This document shows, piece after piece, positions 8,839 to 17,508 of a stretch of 64,000 nucleotides of DNA. The DNA lies in assembly GCF_009811555.1 (NCBI RefSeq), contig NZ_BLIN01000003.1, positions 1,364,001 through 1,428,000 on the forward strand, given 5' to 3'. This stretch comes from Streptomyces caniferus (lineage in GTDB: Bacteria; Actinomycetota; Actinomycetes; Streptomycetales; Streptomycetaceae). The notes under the pieces are model-generated. The model was not told where the DNA came from. It searched no databases and saw nothing but the letters and a program-made list of their open reading frames with translations. How positions within the stretch are numbered: the first letter of the stretch is position 1; each line of letters begins with the position of its first letter. Made by a program: the position numbers and the translations under genes.

Positions 8839-9523
8839 GCCGGCACAGCGCGTCCGCGGCCCGGGTCGTCTCGGGGAGCCGGTAACGCGCCGCCAGGTGG
8901 AGCGTGTGCGCACAGGCGCGGTCGAGGTCGATGCGGTGTCCCACGGAGACGAAGACCGGCTTGACGCCCTGTTGGGTACGCAGCGCACGTCCCACCTCCT
9001 CGTCCCCATCCAGCAGAGGAGAGGTCGCGCCCCGGTCCGGCCCAGGGGGCTCGTACCGGAAAGTGAAGGGGTTCTTGGCGACACCGATGGTGGGCAGCCC
9101 GGTCAGCACCCCCAGATGGCTGGCGAGCCCGAAGCGGCGCGGGTGCGCCAGCCCGTAACCGTCGCAGACCACGAGGCCAGGGGTGCGGGCGAGGCGCCCG
9201 AGCGCATCGAGCACGGTGGGGATCTCGCGGAAGGCGAGCAGCCCGGGGACGTAGGGGAAGGAGATCTGCCCGACCGCGGTGGCCTCGTCGACGACGGCGC
9301 GCGTACGGGCGTCCAGCGCGACGGCGGCAGCGGCGACGACATCACGTGCATCGTCGTAGGCCACATCCACCCCGACGACAGTGCCCTCGAACCCGGGTTC
9401 CGGACCGGGTTCGTCAAGCCGCACAGAGGACCGCAACCGGTCCTGGACCGCACGCGCCTGGTCCTCGTCGGTCGGCCAGTGCCGCAGTTCGTCGTCGCAG
9501 GAGAGCGCTCCGGAAGTGTCCAT
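8819..9523 (-). CDS. nfi: Endonuclease V (deoxyinosine 3' endonuclease)
   Basis: DNA repair nuclease that nicks one base 3' of deoxyinosine. Length 234 residues from the ATG at 9523 (E. coli enzyme 223). Catalytic and binding residues keep the E. coli spacing: Asp53 in VGVDVAY, Glu100 in YVPGLLAFRE, Asp121 and His127 in CDGYGLAHPRR, Lys150 in GVAKNPF. The wedge segment FPYVPG is also present. An open extension to 9577 has no family similarity. No Shine-Dalgarno is visible before 9523; a TAGCGT ten bases upstream could be a -10 box, giving a very short leader. Convergent with the preceding gene and divergent from the amidase. Confidence 0.95.
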   Translation of the reverse strand: MDTSGALSCDDELRHWPTDEDQARAVQDRLRSSVRLDEPGPEPGFEGTVVGVDVAYDDARDVVAAAAVALDARTRAVVDEATAVGQISFPYVPGLLAFREIPTVLDALGRLARTPGLVVCDGYGLAHPRRFGLASHLGVLTGLPTIGVAKNPFTFRYEPPGPDRGATSPLLDGDEEVGRALRTQQGVKPVFVSVGHRIDLDRACAHTLHLAARYRLPETTRAADALCRRALADA

Positions 9524-9743
9524 GGTGGCGACCACGCTACCGAACCCGTGAGCGAGCCCCCGGCCGGGCAAGGGCACCGGCTCACGCCGCGTTGTCAGTG
9601 GCGCCGGATATCTTGATGAGCGTGAACTTCCGGACCCCGCCGCCCCCTCAGGCGGTGCCGCCCGAGCGGATGGGGCAGCCCCTCAGCGGCCCCCTCGTCC
9701 CCCGGCCCCGGTACTCGCCGCTCTGAAACCTCCCGAGGTCTTC

Positions 9744-11165
9744 ATGCCCGACGCGCTCCATCAGCTCGACGCCCTCGACCTCGCCGCCCGGCTGCGCCGC
9801 CGCGACATCTCCGCCCGGGAGGTCGTCGAGTCTCATCTGGACCGCATCGAGCAGGTCAATCCTGTCGTCAACGCCCTTGTCACCCTCGACCCCGAGGGCG
9901 CACTCGCCGCAGCCGCGCGCGCCGACGAACGCCTCGTCCGGGGCGCCGTCGTCCCGCCCCTGCACGGACTCCCGATCGCGTTCAAGGACACCCACCTCAC
10001 CCGCGGGATGCGCACCACGCACGGTTCACCGCTCTTCGCCGACCACGTCCCCGACGAGGACGACCTGCTGGTCGAGAGGCTGCAGCGGGCCGGTGCCATC
10101 CGCCTCGGCAAGACCAACGTCCCCGAATTCGCCGCCGGTTCGCACACCTTCAACCCTCTCTTCGGCACCACCCGCAACCCCTACGACACCACCCGTTCGG
10201 CGGGCGGCAGCAGTGGCGGCGCCGCCGCGGCACTCGCGGCCGGGCTGCAACCCCTCGCCGACGGCAGTGACATGGGCGGCTCGCTGCGCAACCCCGCGTC
10301 CTTCTGCAATGTCGTCGGGCTGCGGCCGACGCCGGGACGCGTCCCCCGGCACCCCGGCCGCGACCTCTGGGACACCCTGTCGGTCCCCGGCCCGATGGGA
10401 CGGACCGTTGCCGATACCGCGCTGTTGCTGTCGGCGATGGCCGGTCCGGATCCACGCAGCCCCGTCAGCCTGGAGACCCCCGGTGGGACGTTCCGCGTGC
10501 CTCTCGACGGCGACTTGCGCGGCCTGCGCATCGCCTGGACCCCCGACCTCGCGGGCCACGCTCCGGCCGAGGCGGATGTACTCGCCGTCCTGGAGCCCCA
10601 GTTGAGGATCCTGGAGGAGCTCGGCTGCCGCGTCGACACCGCCTGCCCGGACCTCACCGGGGCCGACGCGACCTTCCGCACGCTGCGGGCACACAGCTTC
10701 GACCTGGCGCTCGGCGACCTGCTGGACTCCGACCGGCAGGCCCTCAAACCCAGCATCGTCGAGAACATCGAGCAGGGCCGCCGGCTGACCGTGGCCGACC
10801 TCAACACCGCCACCGCGACCCGCAGCCGACTGCACCTCGGGACGCTGGACTTCTTCTCCCGGTACGACCTGCTCCTCGCCCCGGTCAGCCAGGTCACGCC
10901 GTTCGACGCGGAGCTGGAGTATCCGCGGGAGGTCGCGGGCCGGCCCACCCGCTCGTATCTGGACTGGATGCGGTCCGCCTACCTCATCTCCGTGCTCGGC
11001 GTGCCCGCCCTGTCGGTTCCCGCCGGATTCACCCCGGGCGGTCTGCCCGTGGGGCTGCAGTTCATCGGTCCGCCGCGCGCGGACCTCGCCGTCCTCCGTG
11101 CCGGTCATGCCTATGAGAGCGCGACGCGGCACGGTCGGCGCCGCCCGGACCTGCCGGCGGGCTGA
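9744..11165 (+). CDS. Amidase-signature family amidase
   Basis: Cytoplasmic amidohydrolase of the amidase-signature family, 473 residues. The Ser-cisSer-Lys triad is visible: Lys81 in IAFKDTH, cis-Ser156 in RSAGGSSGG, nucleophile Ser180 in DGSDMGGSLRNPAS; the 24-residue Ser-Ser spacing is the one seen in fatty acid amide hydrolase. It lacks GatB/GatC neighbours and has its own start with GAGG a few bases upstream, so it is more likely a stand-alone aryl/acyl amidase than tRNA amidotransferase subunit A. Substrate unknown. The downstream YciI-like gene has its own promoter. Confidence 0.92.
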   Translation: MPDALHQLDALDLAARLRRRDISAREVVESHLDRIEQVNPVVNALVTLDPEGALAAAARADERLVRGAVVPPLHGLPIAFKDTHLTRGMRTTHGSPLFADHVPDEDDLLVERLQRAGAIRLGKTNVPEFAAGSHTFNPLFGTTRNPYDTTRSAGGSSGGAAAALAAGLQPLADGSDMGGSLRNPASFCNVVGLRPTPGRVPRHPGRDLWDTLSVPGPMGRTVADTALLLSAMAGPDPRSPVSLETPGGTFRVPLDGDLRGLRIAWTPDLAGHAPAEADVLAVLEPQLRILEELGCRVDTACPDLTGADATFRTLRAHSFDLALGDLLDSDRQALKPSIVENIEQGRRLTVADLNTATATRSRLHLGTLDFFSRYDLLLAPVSQVTPFDAELEYPREVAGRPTRSYLDWMRSAYLISVLGVPALSVPAGFTPGGLPVGLQFIGPPRADLAVLRAGHAYESATRHGRRRPDLPAG

Positions 11166-11323
11166 TTCCGCGAGGCCGCCCCCTTTGGGCCCGCGGCACT
11201 TCCAGGACCTGTATTGCTCCGCAGCAGACGGCGGCACATCAACCGGAGCGGCATCTCTCGCATCCGTCCTGGCCTGCGCGTTCCCTTCCGTGAGGAGGCC
11301 CCGATTCCTCCTGATTCCTCGTC

Positions 11324-11329
11324 TATATT
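11324..11329 (+). promoter_or_regulatory. -10 box of a probably leaderless YciI-like gene
   Basis: TATATT lies seven bases before the ATG at 11337, which places transcription start on or beside the start codon; no Shine-Dalgarno is present. The preceding GATTCCTC is repeated twice (11303 and 11313) at the expected -35 distance. Confidence 0.5.
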
Positions 11330-11336
11330 TGCAGCT

Positions 11337-11636
11337 ATGTTCGTATTGGAACTGACCTACACGGCGCCCATCGAGCGCGTCGACGCCGTCCTTCAGGAGC
11401 ACGTCGAGTGGCTGCAGAAGGAGTACGCCGCCGGGCATTTCATCGCCGCCGGCCGCAAGGTCCCACGGGACGGAGGCGTGATCCTCGCCGCCGGGACGGA
11501 CCGTGCGACCGTCGAGCGGATCGTGGCCGAGGACCCGTTTTCCGTCGCCGGCGTGTGTGAGTACCGGATCACCGAGTTCGTGGCGACGACGACCGCTCCG
11601 GCCCTGGAGCAGTACCGGGAGCGGCTGCCGTCCTGA
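11337..11636 (+). CDS. YciI-like protein
   Basis: Small ferredoxin-like-fold protein of 99 residues, equal in length to E. coli YciI (98). The pattern MFVLELTYTAP, then HVEWLQKEYAAGHFIAAGRK and the DPFSVAGVCEYRITEF end are typical. Family members are thought to have a His-Asp site but their reaction is unknown. The start at 11337 is preferred because the TATATT box seven bases upstream suggests a leaderless mRNA; an in-frame start at 11214 would add 41 residues with no similarity. Stands alone. Confidence 0.88.
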   Translation: MFVLELTYTAPIERVDAVLQEHVEWLQKEYAAGHFIAAGRKVPRDGGVILAAGTDRATVERIVAEDPFSVAGVCEYRITEFVATTTAPALEQYRERLPS

Positions 11637-11805
11637 GGAACCGTCCTCTCCGGCCCGGTCCGGACCGCCGACGGCCCGGACCGCGGCGATCCGGCAGCCC
11701 GGGCACCACCTTCAGCGGCGCCTCGCCATGCCCCCGCCTCCGCCCTGGACGGCCGGCGGGGCGAGCACGGGACCCCGTCCGTCACTGGGCACGTCCCTGC
11801 CCGGA

Positions 11806-13266
11806 CTACGAAGTCGTCGTCGGCGGCACCGCTGAACCGCTGAGCGGGCCGGAGCTTACGGGAGCGGGCGACGCGGGCCAGCGGCCCCCGTTGCGCCAGT
11901 AATCCTGGATCTCCTCCAACTGACGCCCCTTGGTCTCGGGCGCGGTGGCGGCGGCGAAAACCAGCGCGGCGAGCGCGAGGAAGCCGAGGCCCGCGAATGT
12001 CCGGGCCGCACCTGCCCAGGCCATCAGGGAGGGGAAGAACTGGGCGATCAGGAGGTTGGCGACCAGGTCGGCGGTGAGCATCACCGAGGCCCCGGTCGAG
12101 CGCAGTTGGGCGGGGAAGGCCTCGCTCGCATAGACCCAGATCAGCGATCCGAAGCCGAAGTTGAAGGCCGCGGTGAACAACAGGATGGCGGCGAAGCCCA
12201 CCCAGGTCGTGGCGCCATGCAGATCGCCCCTGGCGAAGACCACGGTCAGGACGGCGAGCATCACGGCCATCGTGCCGATTCCCCAGAGCAGCACCACCCG
12301 CCGGCCGAGCCGGTCGATGATGAGGATGGCGAGCACGGTCGCGGCCAGTGAGGCGAGCTGGACGAAGGACGGCAGCAGGAAGTTCTGGCCGCTGCCGGTG
12401 AAGCCCATCTCCTCGAAGATCTGCGGGCTGTAGTACGTCACGGCGTTGATGCCGGTGATCTGGCAGAAGAAGCCGAGGCCGACGACGAAGAGCGCGGCGC
12501 GGGCGTACGGCTTGCGCAGCAGGGAACGCGCCGATCCACCGCTCTCCTGGGCGAGCGCGGACGCCACGGCAGCGACCTCCCTGCGCGGATCGACGTCCGG
12601 GTCGGTCGTCGCCATGACCTCGACGGCTCGTTCCGTCTGTCCCTTGAGGACGTACCAGCGCGGGGTGTCCGGCAGCCTGAGCAGCGGAATCAGCACGAGT
12701 GCGGCGGGGATCGCGGAGAGTCCGAGCATCCAGCGCCAGTGGCCGCCGCCGGACAGGCCCCAGTTGACGAAGTATGTGATGACGATGCCCGCGACCGTGG
12801 CCACCTGGTAGGCGGCAACGGAGGCCCCGCGGATACGTGCCGGGGTCGATTCAGCGACATAGAGCGGCGCGGCGACGATCGAGATGCCGATGGCGATGCC
12901 GAGCAGGAAGCGGACGATGTCCAGCACGACGACGTTGGGCGCAATGGCGGAGAGTGCGACGAACACGGCATACGAGCCGGCGACGATCAGCATCGCCGCC
13001 TTGCGGCCCAGGGCGTCGGCGAGCTTGCCGCCGATCAGCGCGCCCACGATGGAGCCGAACACAAGGATGCTGTTGACCAGGCCTTTTTCGGCCTCGGTGA
13101 GATGAAAGTCCTTGCTCAGGAACACCAGAGCACCGGAGATGCTGCCGGTGTCGTAGCCGTAGATGACGCCGACGACGGCGCCGGTGAGCGCGAGCAGCCT
13201 GCCGGTACGGCGTGCGGTGCCGGATGACGGTGGCGGGGGCGTCGCGGAGAGCGTGGCAATGGACAT
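11806..13266 (-). CDS. Sugar-porter-family MFS transporter
   Basis: Twelve-helix major facilitator of the sugar porter family, 486 residues, inner membrane. Signature pieces are GYDTGSISGAL in the first helix, GGKLADALGRKAAM in loop 2-3, LPDTPRWYVLKG at the central loop, QITGINAVTYYSPQIF in helix 7 and the C-terminal APETKGRQLEEI. The QxxGxN and PETKG motifs point to a hexose/pentose/polyol-proton symporter; the sugar is not predictable. GAGGA precedes the ATG. Divergent from the SIS/aldolase/DeoR genes across a 367-base region with repeated elements, so it is probably the uptake system of that locus. Confidence 0.93.
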   Translation of the reverse strand: MSIATLSATPPPPSSGTARRTGRLLALTGAVVGVIYGYDTGSISGALVFLSKDFHLTEAEKGLVNSILVFGSIVGALIGGKLADALGRKAAMLIVAGSYAVFVALSAIAPNVVVLDIVRFLLGIAIGISIVAAPLYVAESTPARIRGASVAAYQVATVAGIVITYFVNWGLSGGGHWRWMLGLSAIPAALVLIPLLRLPDTPRWYVLKGQTERAVEVMATTDPDVDPRREVAAVASALAQESGGSARSLLRKPYARAALFVVGLGFFCQITGINAVTYYSPQIFEEMGFTGSGQNFLLPSFVQLASLAATVLAILIIDRLGRRVVLLWGIGTMAVMLAVLTVVFARGDLHGATTWVGFAAILLFTAAFNFGFGSLIWVYASEAFPAQLRSTGASVMLTADLVANLLIAQFFPSLMAWAGAARTFAGLGFLALAALVFAAATAPETKGRQLEEIQDYWRNGGRWPASPAPVSSGPLSGSAVPPTTTS

Positions 13267-13313
13267 CGGAAGTCCTCTGTGCGGCGGAGCGGGCCTTGCT
13301 GCATGACGGACAT

Positions 13314-13366
13314 TGCGTGACGGGAATCTGCGTGACTGCCTGAGTGCGTCACTGCGTCAGCGTGAC
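13314..13366. repeat. Cluster of five TGCGTSAC-like octamers in divergent promoter region
   Basis: TGCGTGAC (13314, 13329), TGCGTCAC (13345), TGCGTCAG (13353) and AGCGTGAC (13359) occur within 53 bases, 50-100 bases upstream of the sugar porter start. Such closely spaced degenerate copies are a common arrangement for a cooperative regulator; the DeoR protein encoded at 15616 is the nearest candidate. Confidence 0.4.
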
Positions 13367-13389
13367 TGATCTTGCAAGTATTCGGCGAG

Positions 13390-13596
13390 TTTCACGCACC
13401 TGTCAACACCTTCTCGCAGCACTCCGCATCCCCCACGGCCACCCCGCCTTCACCGCAGCACCGTCCACAGACGCCTTCTGCACGACCAATGCCGCACCGC
13501 TCCCCTCTGGCGCCTCCACTCGTACGAGGGATGGAACCCTGCGACAATTCTGCGTACAGTCGATTGCAACGAACACGAATATTGCACTTTCACGCA
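13390..13596. promoter_or_regulatory. Pair of TTTCACGCA sites flanking the divergent promoters
   Basis: The nonamer TTTCACGCA occurs at 13390-13398 and again at 13588-13596, 198 bases apart and in the same orientation, one nearer each divergent gene (sugar porter and SIS protein). DeoR-family operators often contain TTTC-type repeats, so this pair may bind the local DeoR regulator, possibly with looping. Inference only; the 190 bases between hold nothing else I can name. Confidence 0.35.
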
Positions 13597-13633
13597 GACT
13601 CATGAACGCATGCACATCACGGGAGGGTGGGCC

Positions 13634-14539
13634 ATGAGCGAGATCTCGTACATGGAGCAGGAGCTGCACAGCCAGCCGGAGACCTGGCGCAAGGCCGCGC
13701 GGATCGGGGCGGCCGCGGGACCGCTGCCCAAGGCCGGCCAGCGGGTGGCCGTCGTCGGCTGCGGCACCTCATGGTTCATGGCGCAGTCGTATGCGGCACT
13801 GCGCGAGGCGGCCGGACAGGGCGTGACGGACCCCTTCGCCGCCTCCGAGGCGTTCCTCGGCAGCGACCGCGGCTACGACGCGGTGGTCGCGATCACCCGG
13901 TCCGGCACCACGACGGAGGTGTTGCGCGTACTCGATGCCGTCAAGGGGCGCATCCCGACGGTGACGATCATCGGTGACCCCGAGACGCCGGCGGTGGCGG
14001 TCTCCGACGAGACGGTCGCGCTTCCTTTCGCCGACGAGAAGTCAGTGGTGCAGACCCGATTCGCGACGACGGCGCTGACGCTGCTGCGTGCGCACTTGGG
14101 CCAGGACGTCTCCCGGGCGGTGACCGACGCGGAGGAGGCGCTGGCCGCGCCCGTCGAGAAGGAGTGGGTGGACGCCGAGCAGTTCGCCTTCCTCGGGACG
14201 GGCTGGACATTCGGCCTGGCCAATGAGGCGGCACTCAAGATGCGGGAGGCGTCGCAGAGTTGGACCGAGTCCTACCCCGCGATGGAGTACCGCCACGGTC
14301 CCATCGCGATAGCCGCACCCGGCCGGGTGACCTGGCTGTTCGGTCCGGCACCGGAAGGACTGGAGGCCGATGTTGTGCGGACCGGAGCGCGCTTCGTGTG
14401 CCATGCGCGCGATCCGCTGGCCGATCTGGTGCTGGTCCAGCGGGTGGCACTGGAGCGCGCCCGCGCCCGCGGTCTCGACCCGGACAACCCCCGCAGCCTG
14501 ACCCGCTCGGTGATGCTCGAAACGCCGGCCGCCTCGTAG
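13634..14539 (+). CDS. SIS-domain protein, AgaS/GlmS-isomerase-like
   Basis: Cytoplasmic protein of 301 residues with two sugar isomerase (SIS) domains. The first shows VVGCGTSWF (41-48) and AITRSGTTTEV (86-96), the phosphosugar loop; the second shows GTGWTFGLANEAALKM and MEYRHGP, the latter as in the isomerase half of glucosamine-6-phosphate synthase and in AgaS. Likely an aldose-ketose isomerase or amino-sugar-phosphate deaminase/isomerase. The ATG at 13634 has GGAGG eight bases upstream. First gene of SIS-aldolase-DeoR, separated from the aldolase by 67 bases. The context favours an AgaS-like role giving a ketose phosphate for the aldolase. Confidence 0.85.
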   Translation: MSEISYMEQELHSQPETWRKAARIGAAAGPLPKAGQRVAVVGCGTSWFMAQSYAALREAAGQGVTDPFAASEAFLGSDRGYDAVVAITRSGTTTEVLRVLDAVKGRIPTVTIIGDPETPAVAVSDETVALPFADEKSVVQTRFATTALTLLRAHLGQDVSRAVTDAEEALAAPVEKEWVDAEQFAFLGTGWTFGLANEAALKMREASQSWTESYPAMEYRHGPIAIAAPGRVTWLFGPAPEGLEADVVRTGARFVCHARDPLADLVLVQRVALERARARGLDPDNPRSLTRSVMLETPAAS

Positions 14540-14606
14540 GCATCCGTTCTCGCCGCCCCGCCTCCCGCACGTCAATCAGTCCCGTCCGCAAGGGAGTCAG
14601 CCTCCG

Positions 14607-15488
14607 ATGCCCCTCGTTCCGACCTCATCGATCGTCGACGCCGCGCGTGAGGCGCGGGTCGGTGCCGCCGCGTTCAACGTCATCCATCTGGAGACGGCCG
14701 AGGCGCTCGTCACCGCCGCCGAACGCACCGGCATCCCGTTGATCCTGCAGATCAGCGAGAACTGCATCCGCTACCACGGCAGTCTGCTGCCCCTCACCCG
14801 CGCCACCCTCGCCCTCGCCGAGGGCTCCGCGGCTCCGATCGCGGTGCACCTCGACCACATCACCGACGCCGAGTTGGTCCACCAGGGCGTCGACGCCGGG
14901 GTGGGCTCCGTCATGGTGGATGCCTCCGCCCTTCCGTACGAAGAGAACGTGGCCACCACTGCCGAACTCACCTCCTGGTGCCATGACCGTGGCGTCTATG
15001 TCGAGGCGGAACTCGGGGAGGTGGGCGGCAAGGACGGGGTCCATGCGCCAGGGGTGCGCACGGACCCGGACGAGGCCCTGACCTTCGTCCGTGCGACAGG
15101 GGTGGATGCGCTCGCCGTGGCCGTCGGCTCCTCACATGCGATGCATGAGCGCACGGCCGTACTGGACAAGGAACTGATCGCGGCGCTGCACACCGCGCTG
15201 CCGGTGCCGCTGGTACTGCACGGTTCGTCCGGAGTGCCCGACGACGAGCTGCGGCGGGCCATCGCCGCCGGAATGACGAAGATCAATATCTCCACTCATC
15301 TGGTCTCCGTCTTCACCAGTTCGATACGGCACACACTGGGCGCCGACCCGTCGCTCGTCGACTCCCGGAAGTACCTCAAGCCCGCTCGGGCGGCGGTGGC
15401 CGAGGAAGCGGCGAGGCTGCTGGGCGTGCTGGGCACTCCGGCAACGGTTCCGGGCCAGTACGCAGCCCAGGCACCGGCCCGGGGGTGA
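14607..15488 (+). CDS. Class II ketose-bisphosphate aldolase (GatY/FbaA family)
   Basis: Zinc-dependent aldolase of 293 residues that splits a ketose (bis)phosphate to dihydroxyacetone phosphate and an aldehyde. Visible sites: the metal/catalytic HLDHITD segment near residue 84, EAELGEVGGKD, the metal His in LVLHGSSG and phosphate-binding KINIST. The usual GTAHG motif reads GSSHAMH here, a deviation that hints at a non-canonical substrate. AAGGGAG lies nine bases before the ATG. Between the SIS protein and the DeoR regulator; no ketose kinase is present, so either a housekeeping kinase supplies the bisphosphate or a monophosphate is cleaved. Confidence 0.88.
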   Translation: MPLVPTSSIVDAAREARVGAAAFNVIHLETAEALVTAAERTGIPLILQISENCIRYHGSLLPLTRATLALAEGSAAPIAVHLDHITDAELVHQGVDAGVGSVMVDASALPYEENVATTAELTSWCHDRGVYVEAELGEVGGKDGVHAPGVRTDPDEALTFVRATGVDALAVAVGSSHAMHERTAVLDKELIAALHTALPVPLVLHGSSGVPDDELRRAIAAGMTKINISTHLVSVFTSSIRHTLGADPSLVDSRKYLKPARAAVAEEAARLLGVLGTPATVPGQYAAQAPARG

Positions 15489-15603
15489 GACGGCGGCGGG
15501 CGATCACCGACCCGGCGGCACTTCGTCATAGCGGACGGGAGCGTCTCCCCCGGTGCGGGGCAGGGGCTCCTACGGCGCGTCGCCGTGGCCGGCCGAGACG
15601 AAT

Positions 15604-15609
15604 TAGGCT
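15604..15609 (+). promoter_or_regulatory. -10 box of a probably leaderless DeoR gene
   Basis: TAGGCT six bases before the ATG at 15616, without a Shine-Dalgarno sequence. This suggests the regulator has its own leaderless transcript in addition to any read-through from the aldolase gene 127 bases upstream. Confidence 0.45.
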
Positions 15610-15615
15610 CGCGCC

Positions 15616-16419
15616 ATGAAGCGCCATGAACGGATGAACGCACTGCTCGAGCTGCTCGGCGACCGAGGCCGGATGGACGTCGAGGAGGCGGCGACCGAGC
15701 TGGAGGTCTCGGCCGCCACGATGCGGCGCGACATGGACGCCCTGGCCGAGCAGCAGTTGCTGACCCGCACCCGGGGCGGAGCGGTGCTCAGTTCGGTGGC
15801 GTACGACCTGCCCATCCGCTACAAGCACGCTCACCGGTCGGAAGAGAAGGAGGCGGTGGCGCAGGCCGCGGCGAAGCTGGTCGAGCGGGGGGACGTGGTC
15901 GGGCTGAGCGGCGGCACGACGACCACGGCGATCGCCCGGGTACTCGCCACCCGTCCGGACTTCGCCGAGGCCGGCCCGCAACCGCATCTGACCATTGTCA
16001 CCAACTCCCTCAACATCGCCAATGAGCTGGCCGTACGGCCACAGATCAAGATCGTGCTCACCGGCGGGGTGGCGCACTCGCGATCGTTTGAACTGGTCGG
16101 CCCGTTCAGCGAGTTGGTACTGCAGCAGATCTCCATCGATATCGCGTTCATCGGCGCCAACGGCATGGACCCGATGATGGGAGCCACGGTGCACGACGAG
16201 GCCGAGGCCCGGGTCAACCGCCTCATGGCCGAGCGGGCCCGGCGCGCCGTGGTCGTCGCGGACTCGTCGAAGATCGGCGGGCGCTGCTTCGCCCGGGTCG
16301 GCGACGCGGATGTCTTTGACACGTTCATCACGGACAACGGAGCGAAGGAGGCAACCCGCCGGGAATTCGCGGACCGGGGGCTGAAGGTGGTGGCCGCACG
16401 CCCGTCCACCGGCGAGTAG
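15616..16419 (+). CDS. DeoR-family transcriptional regulator
   Basis: Sugar-phosphate-responsive repressor of 267 residues. The N-terminal winged helix-turn-helix (MNALLELLGDRGRMDVEEAA, then ELEVSAATMRRDMDAL) is followed by the DeoR sensor domain with GLSGGTTTTAIAR, TIVTNSLNIANEL, TGGVAHS and GANGMD, the phosphosugar-isomerase-like fold that binds a phosphorylated sugar. A second ATG ten bases on is out of frame. As last gene of the SIS-aldolase set it most likely controls this locus and the divergent transporter, through the repeated sites at 13314-13596. Binding to those sites is not shown. Confidence 0.92.
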   Translation: MKRHERMNALLELLGDRGRMDVEEAATELEVSAATMRRDMDALAEQQLLTRTRGGAVLSSVAYDLPIRYKHAHRSEEKEAVAQAAAKLVERGDVVGLSGGTTTTAIARVLATRPDFAEAGPQPHLTIVTNSLNIANELAVRPQIKIVLTGGVAHSRSFELVGPFSELVLQQISIDIAFIGANGMDPMMGATVHDEAEARVNRLMAERARRAVVVADSSKIGGRCFARVGDADVFDTFITDNGAKEATRREFADRGLKVVAARPSTGE

Positions 16420-17133
16420 GCCGCGGCCACCGACCGGAACCGACCGCCGGCCATCGACACCAACGCCCAACCACCACCGGCAGGCGGCAACGGGAGTGGC
16501 TGATGCGGGTAACCGTTGACGGATGGTGAGGCGTGTAGCTCTTCGGGCTGAGCCGGTCCGGCTTGCTCGGTCTCACTCGACCCATCCGGTCCGGCTTGCT
16601 CGATCCCGCTCGACCGATCCGACCCGTGCCCGCCCCAGGCGGGCCGCCCCTATCGCTCCACCCTCCTGCCCCTGCCTGCTCCGACCCGAGCCGCTCGTTC
16701 CGGTTCGCCTCTCGCCGGCCGACCAGACCTGCTCGCCCCCGACCGGGCGGCTCGGCCCTCTTGGCCAGCATGGCTCGCTCGGTCGGCTCGGCCCCGTGGC
16801 TGGGCACGGCTCGCTCGGCCCCGTCAGTCGGCCCGGCTCCGTCGGCCGGTCCGACACCTCCCGTCCGCCCGACTCCCTCAGCCGGTCCACCCCCTTCAGG
16901 CGGCGCCCGCCCTCTCGGTGGGCCCGGCCCCCCGGTGGGTGCGGCCCCCTCGATTGGCCCGGCCGGCTCCATGTCGCCCGGTCTCGGAAGGGCTGCTCTC
17001 ATGTCGCGCTTGTGTCCCTGTGTGACCCCCGGGGCTGATTTCCCTTGGGCGCGCATGGACAATGGGGAATGAACGTGCGAACCCGGTGTGGGCTTCGCGG
17101 GGGAATCTCAAGTTTTCCAGCGGGGGAGGCTAC
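16420..17133. other. Low-complexity spacer without a convincing gene
   Basis: About 700 bases dominated by degenerate repeats of TCGGTCCGGC- and CCCGTCGGCC-like words. Both strands stay open over several hundred bases (for example 16563-17072 plus, 16328-17062 minus), but the products are Pro/Gly/Arg/Ser-rich low-complexity strings without domains. I see no promoter or RNA gene until the start region of the secreted protein at 17134. Confidence 0.6.
16553..16618. repeat. 33-base tandem duplication
   Basis: Two copies (16553-16585 and 16586-16618) starting CCGGTCCGGCTTGCTCG and differing at only a few positions. They are the clearest part of the repetitive spacer. Confidence 0.7.
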
Positions 17134-17445
17134 GTGCGGAAGATCATGGCGATAGCACTGGCAGCGGTGGCGTGCAGCGCCACTTTGACGATGACCAGCG
17201 CCTCGACCGCGGCAGCGGCGGAGCGGTCGCCGCACTGCGTGGTGGTGCGGAAGTACTTCAACAAGGGCCACCAGCGTTACGTGCGCCTGACGAACCTGTG
17301 CAGCCGGCGGACCGCGTGCTTCACCATCGTCGTCCCGCATCAGCGCGACCCGCGCGGCAGCCTCGCGAAGGGCGCGACGAAGGATGTCCACTACGGCACG
17401 ACCTGGGGGTCGCGGGCCCTGTTCGTGAAGAACAGTTCCTGCTGA
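17134..17445 (+). CDS. Small secreted basic four-cysteine protein
   Basis: A 103-residue precursor. The GTG start at 17134 follows GGGGGAGG by five bases; an earlier in-frame ATG (17062) lacks a ribosome site. Residues 1-29 form a Sec signal peptide (short basic start, hydrophobic core, cleavage likely after TAAAA). The mature 74 residues are strongly basic and hold four Cys (in PHCVVV, TNLCSR, TACFTI and the C-terminal NSSC), suggesting two disulfides and a compact beta fold. The length and Cys number recall small Streptomyces secreted inhibitors such as tendamistat, but I see no clear alignment. Function unknown; extracellular. Confidence 0.8.
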   Translation: MRKIMAIALAAVACSATLTMTSASTAAAAERSPHCVVVRKYFNKGHQRYVRLTNLCSRRTACFTIVVPHQRDPRGSLAKGATKDVHYGTTWGSRALFVKNSSC

Positions 17446-17508
17446 CCGACCGACGGTAGGACGCTGGAGCTCGCCGGTTACGCAAGGCCGCCGCCCTGCC
17501 CGGGCGGG

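Noticed and set aside
16328..17072. Overlapping 169- and 244-codon frames on opposite strands
   Set aside because: Both are low-complexity strings generated by repetitive spacer DNA.
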